In this document: in pieces, positions 34,864-42,290 of the stretch | How the letters are laid out: every line of letters starts with the position of its first letter | How positions within the stretch are numbered: position 1 is the first letter of the stretch | NCBI GenBank assembly: GCA_903893785.1 | Contig: CAITNQ010000527.1 | Coordinates: 1 to 42,290 of the forward strand | DNA length: 42,290 nucleotides | Source of the DNA: an uncultured Gemmatimonadota bacterium | GTDB lineage: Bacteria > Latescibacterota > UBA2968 > UBA8231 | Direction of reading: 5' to 3' | The notes under the pieces: model-generated | The model's input: the letters and a program-made list of their open reading frames with translations, nothing else | What the model was told of the DNA's origin: nothing | Database searches by the model: none | Translations under genes and position numbers: made by a program

Positions 34864-35703
34864 ATGCTGGGTCTGGCACTGCTCCTGGCACTGGCGCTGG
34901 CGGCGGGTTCCGTCGGCCCCGCGGCGGCGCAGATGGCGCCTCTGGAGGCATCCAGGATTGCGTTCCTCCACCACAGCACCGGCGGCGTTATCTGGAGTGG
35001 CGGCGTACCTGAATGGATGGACCAGTACAACGCCGCCCGCGGCACGCACTACCAGATCACCGAAAGCGCCTTCCCCAAGTCATCGCCCTACGGCTGGGCC
35101 AATTACCCGTATGACTACTGGAACATCTGGGTAAACCACGGCGGCGACCAGCCCTATATGGAGGAGCCGACGCTGGAGCTGCTGACGCGGGACTACGACC
35201 TGATCATCTGGAAGCACTGCTATCCGGTCAGCAACATCGAGGCCGACACCGGCACACCGAACGTGGCTTCCGACGCCAAGCGCATGGAGAACTACGTCCT
35301 CCAGTACGAGGCGCTCAAGGCCAAGATGCGGACCTTCCCCCGGACGCGCTTCCTGGTCTGGACAGGCGCGGCCCTGGCGCAGAGCGCCACCACCGAAGCC
35401 AATGCCCAACGCGCTCGGGACTTCTTCCAGTGGGTGCGGACGCAATGGGACGAACCGGGCGACAACATCTTCGTGTGGGACCTGTATGAGTTGGAGACCG
35501 CCGGAGGCTTGTACCTGAAGTCGGAATACGAGGCCAACCCCGGAGACTCGCATCCCAGCGCCGCCTTCGCCCGCGGGGCCGCACCGTTGTTCGCCCAGCG
35601 AGTGGTGGACGTCCTGGAAGGCCGCGGCGACCAGAGCCCGCTGACGGGTGCAGACAGTGCGGTGGACGCCGCCAGTTGGGGCATGGCCAAGAGCCATCGC
35701 TGA
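34864..35703 (+). CDS. Secreted SGNH-like hydrolase
   Basis: This is a 279-residue protein starting at ATG 34864 behind GGAGG. The signal peptide is Leu/Ala-rich and ends near A22 (PAAA|Q), with no positive charge in its N-region. The body begins ASRIAFLHHSTGGVIW (residues 29-44), a block typical of SGNH-like proteins in environmental bacteria, with a candidate nucleophile at S38. D228-S-H230 (PGDSHPSAAF) provides the C-terminal Asp-His pair expected of SGNH esterases. Known members act as esterases or deacetylases on carbohydrates. Its position between an Asp-box propeller and a GH3 hexosaminidase supports a glycan-processing role. The substrate is not known. Confidence 0.75.
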   Translation: MLGLALLLALALAAGSVGPAAAQMAPLEASRIAFLHHSTGGVIWSGGVPEWMDQYNAARGTHYQITESAFPKSSPYGWANYPYDYWNIWVNHGGDQPYMEEPTLELLTRDYDLIIWKHCYPVSNIEADTGTPNVASDAKRMENYVLQYEALKAKMRTFPRTRFLVWTGAALAQSATTEANAQRARDFFQWVRTQWDEPGDNIFVWDLYELETAGGLYLKSEYEANPGDSHPSAAFARGAAPLFAQRVVDVLEGRGDQSPLTGADSAVDAASWGMAKSHR

Positions 35704-35826
35704 TGGCCGCGCGTGCCCGGGAGCGCCGCCAGCAGGTGCGTCGCGCCCGGACACGGCGCGGCGAAGCAGGCGTCTGCCGGAGCCTCGGCGTCGACGGATC
35801 GCGCGCCCCTCCGGCGGGCCCTGGCC

Positions 35827-35844
35827 CGGCGGCGCGGGCCGCCG
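35827..35844. terminator. Hairpin between convergent genes
   Basis: CGGCGGC (35827-35833) and GCCGCCG (35838-35844) pair perfectly around GCGG, in the 173-bp gap where the SGNH-like and GH3 genes converge. There is no T-run; possibly a bidirectional terminator or a chance GC dyad. Confidence 0.3.
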
Positions 35845-35876
35845 AACGGCAGCATCACCGCCCTGATGACCGGTCC

Positions 35877-37550
35877 TTACGCCAGGTTTGGGCTGAGCCC
35901 GCGTCCGCAGCGGTAACGACCCGGCAGGTCGATGGGTAGCCGGCCGGCGGCCGGGGTATCGCCGAACAATACCGAGACGGCGGCGCTGACCGCTTCGGGC
36001 TGCCCCGAGTAGGTCGTGACGCAGGCGTGGGGCCGCGGGAAGTCGGTGATCACGTACGGGTTGCCTAGCACCGCCAGGCAGACCGTCTTCCCGGCGGCCA
36101 GCAGGCGGCCCACCAGCGCGATCTGGCCCGAGCTGGTGCGCGAGGCCTCATTGTCATATGCCACTATGCGCGGGCCACAGGCGAACACCACCGTGTCGGC
36201 GGCCGCCACCGCCGCCAGCGCGGCCTCGACCTGCTGCGGGTCGGGCGCTTCGGCGATGCTGCGCCACGTCGACCCGGGGGCGCGCTCGGCCACCGCCCGC
36301 TGCAGACGCCCGCTGCCGCTGTCGGCCGCCAGGGACAGATCAGTGACCACCGGACCGGGTGTTTCGGGCAGAGCGCTGATCACCGCCAGGCGCCGACCGT
36401 CGGCGGGCAACGGCAGGCCCTGTCGGTCCAGAACGGTGACCGCGCGCCCGAAGACTTCCCGAGCCAGGGCCAGGTGGCCCTGATCAGCGATGGTGCGCCG
36501 GATGGCCTGCCAGTCGAGCGGCGGTCGGCCCGGCAGGCCAGCCCACTCCTTGGCCTCCAATACGCGCAGCACCGAGTCATCCAACTGGGCCATGGGCACG
36601 CGGCCGTCGCGCACGGCGCGGGCCAGCGCTTCCCAGGACGGCCGCGGCAGCTCGTGGTAGTCCTGCATGATGACATCGTGACCGGCCAGGAAGGTGCGCA
36701 CCACGGCTTCTTCGACGCCAACGTTGTCGCGGATGGCTCGCATGGACAGACTGTCGGACACGATCAGCCCACCGAACTTCAGCTGCTGCCGCAACAGGCC
36801 GTGGATGCAGGCCCGCGACAGCGTGGCGGGCAACCCGGGCGTGTCATCCAGTGCCGGGACAATCAGGTGGGCGGTCATCACCCCGCGCAGTCCCTGCCGG
36901 ATCAGCCGTCGGTACGGGAGCAACTCGACGCGGTCCAGTCGGGGCCGATCGTGCGCGATGACCCCCACCTGCTCGTGGGTGTCAAAAGCTGTGTCGCCAT
37001 GCCCCGGGAAGTGCTTGGCATTGGGAATCACGCCGGCTCGCTGCATGCCCCGCACATAAGCCGCTGCCAGGTCGGCGACCAGGCGCGGTCGATCGCCGAA
37101 GGCGCGGGTCCCGATGATGGGGTTGGCCGGGTTGGTGTTGACATCGACGCACGGAACCCAGACGCAGTCCAAACCGAACCGCTTGGCTTCCCAGGCGGCG
37201 GCGTAGGCAACGCGCTCCACCAGGTCAGGATCGCGCGTGGCGCCCAACGCCATGGTGCTGTTTTCGCCCGGCAGCGGCGTTGCGCCCCAGTGGCTGTACT
37301 CGCAGGCCAGGTTGTTGAAGAACAGCACCGGCACTGACGAGACTTGGTTGAGTTCGTTCATGAAGGCTAGCATGCGCGCCGGGTCCGACGCCATGCCGGC
37401 GAAGTACGTAGGTGAAGCCGCCCCCACCCTGCCTTCGGCCGCCAGAGCCACGGTTTCGCGCTCGCCGCGGTTGGGTCGGTAACAGATCACCTGCCCGACC
37501 TTCTCTTCCAGTGACAACCCCGCCAGCGTCTGGCGCGCCCAAGTGCCCAT
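35877..37550 (-). CDS. GH3 beta-N-acetylhexosaminidase-like enzyme (NagZ type with C-terminal domain)
   Basis: This is a 557-residue protein starting at ATG 37550 behind a strong AAGGAGG. The GH3 barrel has KHFPGHG (179-185) and the D190-T-H192 dyad loop characteristic of N-acetylglucosaminidases, and the nucleophile D266 in VSDSLSM. Unlike short NagZ proteins it continues into a second alpha/beta domain (about 380-557) as in longer GH3 hexosaminidases. There is no signal peptide, so it acts in the cytoplasm, releasing terminal N-acetylglucosamine from imported fragments or recycled cell wall. It is 217 bp downstream of the cyclase-fusion gene. A GH3 phosphorylase activity has been described for some relatives and cannot be excluded. 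Confidence 0.9.
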   Translation of the reverse strand: MGTWARQTLAGLSLEEKVGQVICYRPNRGERETVALAAEGRVGAASPTYFAGMASDPARMLAFMNELNQVSSVPVLFFNNLACEYSHWGATPLPGENSTMALGATRDPDLVERVAYAAAWEAKRFGLDCVWVPCVDVNTNPANPIIGTRAFGDRPRLVADLAAAYVRGMQRAGVIPNAKHFPGHGDTAFDTHEQVGVIAHDRPRLDRVELLPYRRLIRQGLRGVMTAHLIVPALDDTPGLPATLSRACIHGLLRQQLKFGGLIVSDSLSMRAIRDNVGVEEAVVRTFLAGHDVIMQDYHELPRPSWEALARAVRDGRVPMAQLDDSVLRVLEAKEWAGLPGRPPLDWQAIRRTIADQGHLALAREVFGRAVTVLDRQGLPLPADGRRLAVISALPETPGPVVTDLSLAADSGSGRLQRAVAERAPGSTWRSIAEAPDPQQVEAALAAVAAADTVVFACGPRIVAYDNEASRTSSGQIALVGRLLAAGKTVCLAVLGNPYVITDFPRPHACVTTYSGQPEAVSAAVSVLFGDTPAAGRLPIDLPGRYRCGRGLSPNLA

Positions 37551-37660
37551 CGTAGCCTCCTTCTGCCTGCGAGATCGGGCCACCCCACGGTTCGGGCGAC
37601 CCCGGGTCGAGCCGCAACTCAGTGGACCCGCCGGTCTTTCATGCGCCCCGCGCCCCGAGC

Positions 37661-37703
37661 CGGCAACCCACGCCGGCGCCGGCGGCAAGCCCGCGGGTTG
37701 CCG
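37661..37703. repeat. 9-bp inverted repeat
   Basis: CGGCAACCC (37661-37669) and GGGTTGCCG (37695-37703) are perfect reverse complements enclosing a GCCGGCGCCGGC-rich loop. It lies between the cyclase-fusion stop and the GH3 start. Function unknown; a transcript 3' hairpin is plausible. Confidence 0.45.
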
Positions 37704-37767
37704 ACCCGGCGCCCGCGGACACCCCCGCGGCGCGCCACCGGAGGCACGGGCACGGACGGCAGCCCGT

Positions 37768-39759
37768 TCATCGGCGTTTGAGCATGGTCACCAAAGTCCC
37801 CGCGGGCCCGGATCGTACCTCCAACTGGTCCATCATCTCGCGCATCAGCCGCAGCCCCCAGCCGCGGCGGCGGCGGTCGACGACTGGGCGCCGCGCCAAG
37901 CCGGCCCGCACGCGCTCCACGTCGAACCCTCGGCCACTGTCGGCCACCGTGATGCGCAGCGCGCCCGGCTCCACGGCGAACACCAACTGAATGCGGCCAT
38001 CGCGGCTCTGACCGTGTTCGATGGCGTTGATGCAGGCCTCGACCAGCGCCAGCTTGACTTCCTCAATGCGGTCGGTCCCCAGGCCGACCCACCGGCCCAC
38101 GCGGTCGGCCACCTGGGTTGCGGTCAGCTCCATGTCGGGTAGAGCCGGCAGACTCAGGTGCACCCGCCCACTCCCCGGGGGCGCCGCGGCTTCGGTCGCA
38201 GCCGAGCCCGCGACCACCAGAGGTCCGCGCGGCCCAAGCAGCTGGTACACAGCGAGCGGCTCGGCGATGCCCCGGAACTCCTGCGCGCCCTCGGCAGCCA
38301 GGACGAAGCGGTCGCACAGGGCCACCTGCACCGCGGGGCTGACCAGGATCTGGCCGCCACGGGCCCGGTCCGATAGCCGCGCCGCCAGCGACACGTCGGG
38401 GCCGATCACCGTGTATTCCATCCGCCGCGGTGAGCCGATGTTGCCGGCCACCACCAGACCGCAGCTCATGCCCATCTTCAGCCCCCAACTGAGGCCGTGG
38501 TCCTGGTTGAAGCGCGCCATCTCATCCCGGATGGCCAGGGCACTGCCGGCGGCCCGCACGACATCGTCTGGGAAGGCCACCGGAACCCCATACACGGCGA
38601 GGAAGCCATCGCCGGTGTATTTGTCCAGCGTGCCGTCGAAACGCAGGATGACATCCACCAGGCGGGTGAAGCAGGCGTTGGTCAACCGCACCATTTCCTC
38701 GGCGCCGATGCGGCCGAGGAGCGCCGTGGATCCCACCAGGTCGACGAACAGCATCACCGCCGGACGCAATTCGCCGCCAAGGGACGGTGGCTCATCGGCG
38801 GCCAGCAACAGAGCTACTACCTTGTCGCTGGCGTATTGCTCAAAGAGGGCCCGCAACCGGGCCTGGGGCGCCAGGTCCGCCAGGGCGACCACGACACCCT
38901 GTGTCTGGCCTCTGGCGTCGCGCCTCGGGGTCACGTGCCCCTCGAGCATCAGACCGTCGCTGGCCGGCTCGGCCTCGATCTGGCGCGGCTCGCCGTCGGC
39001 CAATGAAGCCCGCACCGCAGCGGCCAGGCGGACGCAACCCCGACGGGCCAGAAGGCCGGCGCAGGAACGTCCCACCAGGCGCGTGCGGGAACCGAACAGC
39101 CGGGCGATGACCTCGTTGTGTTGGATCACGGCGCCCCGCAGGTCGGTGGAGATGAGGCCATCGGCGACGCTCGTAACGATGCTCTGGTTGAGGTTGCGTT
39201 CCTCGACCATTCGGCCGTGCAGACGCGCCTTGGCCAAGGCCCCGCCTGTGGTTCGGCAGGCGAGTTCGAGCAACTGGCGGTCGTCGTCGGTGAACGGTTC
39301 GACGCCGGTGCGGCTCTCGCGATCCACGACCACCACCACGCCGTCATCGCCGATCGGCACAGCCAGCAGGTGTCGCGCCGGCAGGTGGCCGGGCCGGTCG
39401 CCCGGGTCCAGGCAGGCGCTGCGCTGTTGCCGCATCAGGCGCAGCCACCGCGCGGTGGACGGTGGGTCGGTCAACCGCGCCACCTCGACGCTGCTGAGAT
39501 TGGCGTGCTCAACCAGCTGCAGGCCGCGCCGCCGTCCTTGACGCAGCAGCAGCAGACCCCCCCGTGCATCGAGCATGGACATGGCCAGCGGCAGGAACTC
39601 GCCGACGATCACCTCTTCTTCCAGCGACGCACCCAGGGCAAGGCTCGCCTGGTGCAACGCCTCCATCTGCGCCAGTTTGCGGCGCAGGCGGAAATTGGCC
39701 TCGCGAAGGTCGCGGCCGAGGGTATCGTAAGCTTCGCCAGTCACGTCGCTCACCTGCAC
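37768..39759 (-). CDS. GAF-PAS-adenylate/guanylate cyclase-RsbW-type kinase fusion
   Basis: This is a 663-residue soluble signalling protein. A coiled coil covers about 15-40, a GAF domain 40-180 and a PAS-like region 190-295. A class III cyclase follows (330-510): metal ligands D340 in FVDLVGST and D384 in KYTGDGF, and K380 at the purine-selecting position. R461 is kept, but the transition-state Asn position reads S457 (IGPDVSLAAR). Residues 535-663 are an HATPase domain of the RsbW/anti-sigma type (EVKLALVEACINAIEHG, ADSGRGFD, RGWGLRLM). It thus joins nucleotide synthesis to a partner-switch kinase. The start GTG 39759 has a weak AGGCG; GTG 39753 is an alternative. It is divergent from the hybrid kinase gene. 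Confidence 0.88.
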   Translation of the reverse strand: MQVSDVTGEAYDTLGRDLREANFRLRRKLAQMEALHQASLALGASLEEEVIVGEFLPLAMSMLDARGGLLLLRQGRRRGLQLVEHANLSSVEVARLTDPPSTARWLRLMRQQRSACLDPGDRPGHLPARHLLAVPIGDDGVVVVVDRESRTGVEPFTDDDRQLLELACRTTGGALAKARLHGRMVEERNLNQSIVTSVADGLISTDLRGAVIQHNEVIARLFGSRTRLVGRSCAGLLARRGCVRLAAAVRASLADGEPRQIEAEPASDGLMLEGHVTPRRDARGQTQGVVVALADLAPQARLRALFEQYASDKVVALLLAADEPPSLGGELRPAVMLFVDLVGSTALLGRIGAEEMVRLTNACFTRLVDVILRFDGTLDKYTGDGFLAVYGVPVAFPDDVVRAAGSALAIRDEMARFNQDHGLSWGLKMGMSCGLVVAGNIGSPRRMEYTVIGPDVSLAARLSDRARGGQILVSPAVQVALCDRFVLAAEGAQEFRGIAEPLAVYQLLGPRGPLVVAGSAATEAAAPPGSGRVHLSLPALPDMELTATQVADRVGRWVGLGTDRIEEVKLALVEACINAIEHGQSRDGRIQLVFAVEPGALRITVADSGRGFDVERVRAGLARRPVVDRRRRGWGLRLMREMMDQLEVRSGPAGTLVTMLKRR

Positions 39760-40075
39760 CGGGTAACGCCTGAGGTGCGGCTCAAACCGCCGGATGGCGG
39801 GCGGCAGGACCGACCGGGGAACGGGAGCGAAGATCTCGCGCGGTGGCGGTTCAGCGCCCGCGGACCACGCGCCACGGATTACAAGTCACCGGTCACAGAT
39901 TCGGGGTCGCGGCCAAAGATACGCAACAACGTCCCCACCGGTTCGGGACCGTTGGCGCCGGTGGTGGGCGGCAACCGCTCGGTAGGGTACATTAGCCGGC
40001 AGCGGCGGGACGGGGAGGGCGCAGCTGGGTGGTGGCTCGCGGCGGCAATGAACCGTCATCGTTTGCGGGGGGGCC
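39760..40075. promoter_or_regulatory. Divergent intergenic region between two signalling genes
   Basis: This 316-bp gap must hold promoters for the cyclase fusion (minus) and the hybrid kinase (plus). It is less GC-rich around 39878-39930 and at TACATT (39989-39994), which could be a plus-strand -10, but no matching -35 is present. No gene is seen. Confidence 0.35.
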
Positions 40076-42220
40076 ATGGCACGAATATTGGCCGTCGACG
40101 ACAGCGCCTTCAGCCTGGAGCTCCTCGAGGCGGTGCTGCGCGAAGGAGGCCACGACGTGGTGGCGGTACGGAATGGTGCCGAAGCGCTTGAAAACGGTCT
40201 GGCCGCGCCACCCGACCTGGTGGTAACGGATGCGCTGATGCCGGTGATGGACGGTTTCGAGCTGTGCCGTCGCTGGCAGGCCGAACCAGACTTGCGCCTG
40301 GTGCCCTTGATCTTCTACACGTCGGAGTTCGCCGATCCGGACAGCCGCAACCTGGCGATGGCGTTGGGCGCAGCTGCCTTTGTGGCCAAGACATCACAGG
40401 CGGGTTCGCTGTTGCGCGTGGTGGATCAGGTGCTGGCGGGCAGACCGGCGGAGCCTGAGTCACCGCGTGCCGGCACCCCGGGCGAGGTGACCGAACTGCT
40501 GCGGCACCACCATCGGTTGGTGATCCGGCGCCTTGAGCAGAGCCAGGCGGCCATGCAGGCTGAGCGCGACGGGCTGCGAGCCGTTCTCGATGCGCTCCCG
40601 CTTGAGGTGCTAGTCCTCGACAGCACGGGCCGGGTGCGTTGGGCCAACAGCACGGCCACTGAACGGTGGGGACGACAGGCCGGCCGCACCGACGGCGAGT
40701 TCTGGGGCCAGCTTGTCGGGTGTGCCCGGTGCGCGGGGAACGCCGGCCCATGCGGCGCCATGGTCGGCTGCGAGGCCTGCCCACCGGCAGCCGCCATCCG
40801 CACGGCATTGGCATCGGGCACGGCTGATATTGCGGACTTCTGCCTGGACGTGGTCACCGCGAGCGGCACCGACAGACGCTGGTTCATGGGTAAGGCCACG
40901 CCCCTGCGCTTCGACGGCCGGCCCGGTGTGGTGCTAGCGCTGACCGATATCACCGCGCGCCAGCGCATCGAGGCAGAGCGGCAGCGGCTGCAAGCGAGCC
41001 TGGCACAGTCTGATCGCCTGGCTAGCATGGGCATGCTCGCCGCCGGCGTGGCCCACGAGATCAACAATCCGCTCACCTACATCCTCTACAATCTCGAGAT
41101 CTTGACCAGTCAGTTGGGACCGCGGATCGCTCATCTAGCCCCCCTGCGCGACCTGCTGCCCGGGATGCAGTCGCTGGCCCCGGCCGAGGTACTCGAGGCT
41201 GCCCTGCAGGCCCTGGATCCCCTGGCCTGGCCGCGCATTGAAACGCAGTTGGCCGAAGCCCTGGAGGGGACGCGGCAGATCCGCGACATCGCGCGCGGCT
41301 TGGGGACCTTCGCGCGGGTGGAGAAAGACGAGCGAACGCCGGTGCATCTGCACCACCCCATCGAGTCTGCGCTCAGCATTGCCCGCAACGAACTGAAGTA
41401 CCGCGCCCGCGTGGTCCGTGACCTGGGCGACGTCGATCTGGTGCTGGCCAGCGATGGCCGCGTGTCGCAGGTCTTCCTCAACCTGCTGGTGAATGCCGCG
41501 CACGCGATCCGCGAAGGGGACGTGGAGAACAACGCCATCACGGTGCGTACCTGGATGGAGGGACGGACCGTCTGCGCCGAGGTTGCCGACACCGGGTGCG
41601 GCATTCCGGCCGAGAACCTCGGCCGGATTTTCGACCCTTTCTTCACGACCAAACCGGCCGGGATCGGTTCGGGGTTGGGCCTGAGCATCGTGCGCGACAT
41701 CGTCCATGGGTATGGGGGCACGATCACGGTAGACAGCGAGACCGGCATGGGCGCGCGTTTCACGGTGCGATTCCCCGCCCTCGACTTGGAGGCGTTCCCG
41801 AACTCGCGCCCCAATGGAACGGGACCGGGCACCGGAACGTCCCGAGGCCGTGTCCTGGTGGTCGATGATGAAGCCACCGTCCGCCTGACCCTGTCCCGCA
41901 TGCTAGCCGGCCACGAGGTGGTCGAGGCTGACTCCGGAGCCGCCGCCCGGCACCTGCTGACCACTGACCAGGCCTTCGACGTCATCCTGTGCGACGTGAT
42001 GATGCCAGTGGTCTCGGGTGTGGACCTGCATCGCTGGTTGGCCGCGGAGCATCCTGAGCTCATCGAGCGGTTCATCTTCGCCACCGGCGGGGCCTTTGCC
42101 GCCGACGCGGCCGACTACCTGGCCCGGTCGCGGGCTCCCGCGGTGCCCAAACCATTCGATCTGGACCAGGTGACGCGCCTGGTCAATGACCGCATCGCCG
42201 CCGTCCGCGCCGCGTCCTGA
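40076..42220 (+). CDS. Hybrid histidine kinase, REC-PAS-HisKA-HATPase-REC
   Basis: This is a 714-residue soluble protein starting at ATG 40076 after a G-rich ribosome-binding stretch. The N-terminal receiver has D8-D9, D52 and K105. A PAS domain spans about 160-295 and contains a Cys-rich loop (C216, C219, C226, C232, C235, with motif GCEACP). The H box is GVAHEINNPLTYI with H327. ATPase-domain motifs are NLLVNAAHAI, ADTGCGIP, FFTTKPAGIGSGLGL and VDSETGMG. The C-terminal receiver has the DDE pocket, D640 in LCDVMMP and K692 in PKPF. Two receivers flanking one kinase suggest input gating by the first and phosphorelay or feedback by the last. The Cys loop may sense redox or bind metal. No phosphotransfer protein gene is adjacent. 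Confidence 0.92.
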   Translation: MARILAVDDSAFSLELLEAVLREGGHDVVAVRNGAEALENGLAAPPDLVVTDALMPVMDGFELCRRWQAEPDLRLVPLIFYTSEFADPDSRNLAMALGAAAFVAKTSQAGSLLRVVDQVLAGRPAEPESPRAGTPGEVTELLRHHHRLVIRRLEQSQAAMQAERDGLRAVLDALPLEVLVLDSTGRVRWANSTATERWGRQAGRTDGEFWGQLVGCARCAGNAGPCGAMVGCEACPPAAAIRTALASGTADIADFCLDVVTASGTDRRWFMGKATPLRFDGRPGVVLALTDITARQRIEAERQRLQASLAQSDRLASMGMLAAGVAHEINNPLTYILYNLEILTSQLGPRIAHLAPLRDLLPGMQSLAPAEVLEAALQALDPLAWPRIETQLAEALEGTRQIRDIARGLGTFARVEKDERTPVHLHHPIESALSIARNELKYRARVVRDLGDVDLVLASDGRVSQVFLNLLVNAAHAIREGDVENNAITVRTWMEGRTVCAEVADTGCGIPAENLGRIFDPFFTTKPAGIGSGLGLSIVRDIVHGYGGTITVDSETGMGARFTVRFPALDLEAFPNSRPNGTGPGTGTSRGRVLVVDDEATVRLTLSRMLAGHEVVEADSGAAARHLLTTDQAFDVILCDVMMPVVSGVDLHRWLAAEHPELIERFIFATGGAFAADAADYLARSRAPAVPKPFDLDQVTRLVNDRIAAVRAAS

Positions 42221-42290
42221 CAAAGGCGACGGCGCGGACCCGGCCATGCCAGGAGCGCCAACGCTGGCGCCGAGGCCGTTCGGCGGCCGG
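42221..42290. other. 3' flank of the hybrid kinase gene
   Basis: The last 70 bases contain a perfect 6-bp hairpin, GCGCCA (42255-42260) and TGGCGC (42265-42270), but no T-run. No gene begins before the window edge. Confidence 0.3.

Noticed and set aside
38021..39541. 506-codon open frame on the plus strand
   Set aside because: It is antisense to the cyclase fusion. The product is Arg/Ser-rich with no domain, a typical mirror of a GC-rich gene.

Overview
The window looks like chromosomal DNA from an uncultured, very GC-rich bacterium (about two-thirds GC by eye). It probably belongs to a candidate phylum near the FCB group, of the Latescibacterota type. The clues are a giant secreted protein with Ig-like repeats, an EF-hand/dockerin-like pair and a C-terminal FlgD-type 'YPNPFN' domain; secreted SUMF1-domain proteins; URO-D-like and M14 deacylase enzymes; and scattered glycan hydrolases. 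This placement is inferred from domain content, not from a marker gene. No rRNA, tRNA, CRISPR array, phage or transposase gene was recognised.

Layout. 1-5844 (minus): the 5' part of an Fn3 lipoprotein, a secreted metallopeptidase/TolB-propeller/beta-barrel protein and a sulfatase-fold hydrolase, separated by repeat-rich spacers. 5845-6921: mostly non-coding, with a possible decayed gene. 6922-9794 (plus): a promoter, a yybP-ykoY manganese riboswitch, an intrinsic terminator and the P-type metal ATPase it controls. 9921-12953 (plus): an M14 deacylase, a URO-D-like protein and a SUMF1 protein. 13221-23809 (minus): a compact series comprising Ppk1, FAD oxidoreductase, APC amino-acid permease, PAS/GAF histidine kinase, GAF histidine kinase, response regulator and cNMP-binding-fold protein. 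23920-31793 (minus): the 1752-residue surface protein, a secreted SUMF1 protein and a formamidase/acetamidase. 32010-37550: a PLP fold-type III enzyme, an Asp-box (sialidase-like) protein, an SGNH-like secreted hydrolase and a GH3 N-acetylhexosaminidase. 37768-42220: a GAF/PAS/adenylate cyclase/RsbW-like fusion, divergent from a REC-PAS-kinase-REC hybrid kinase.

How the genes may work together. The Mn riboswitch and ATPase form a self-contained metal-efflux unit. The hydrolases, permease and amidase suggest scavenging of amino sugars and amino acids from glycoconjugates. Three histidine kinases, a response regulator, a cyclase and a cNMP-fold protein make this a signalling-dense stretch. Several enzymes keep their fold but lack the signature catalytic or metal residues of their best-known relatives: a Thr-type sulfatase, SUMF1 proteins without the FGE cysteine pair, and a D-threonine-aldolase-like protein without its metal site.

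Most spacers longer than about 80 bp carry strong stem-loops, and two carry degenerate direct repeats. The clearest functional discovery is the riboswitch at 6961-7099, whose 3' GACC strand can pair either with the aptamer P1 helix or with the terminator.
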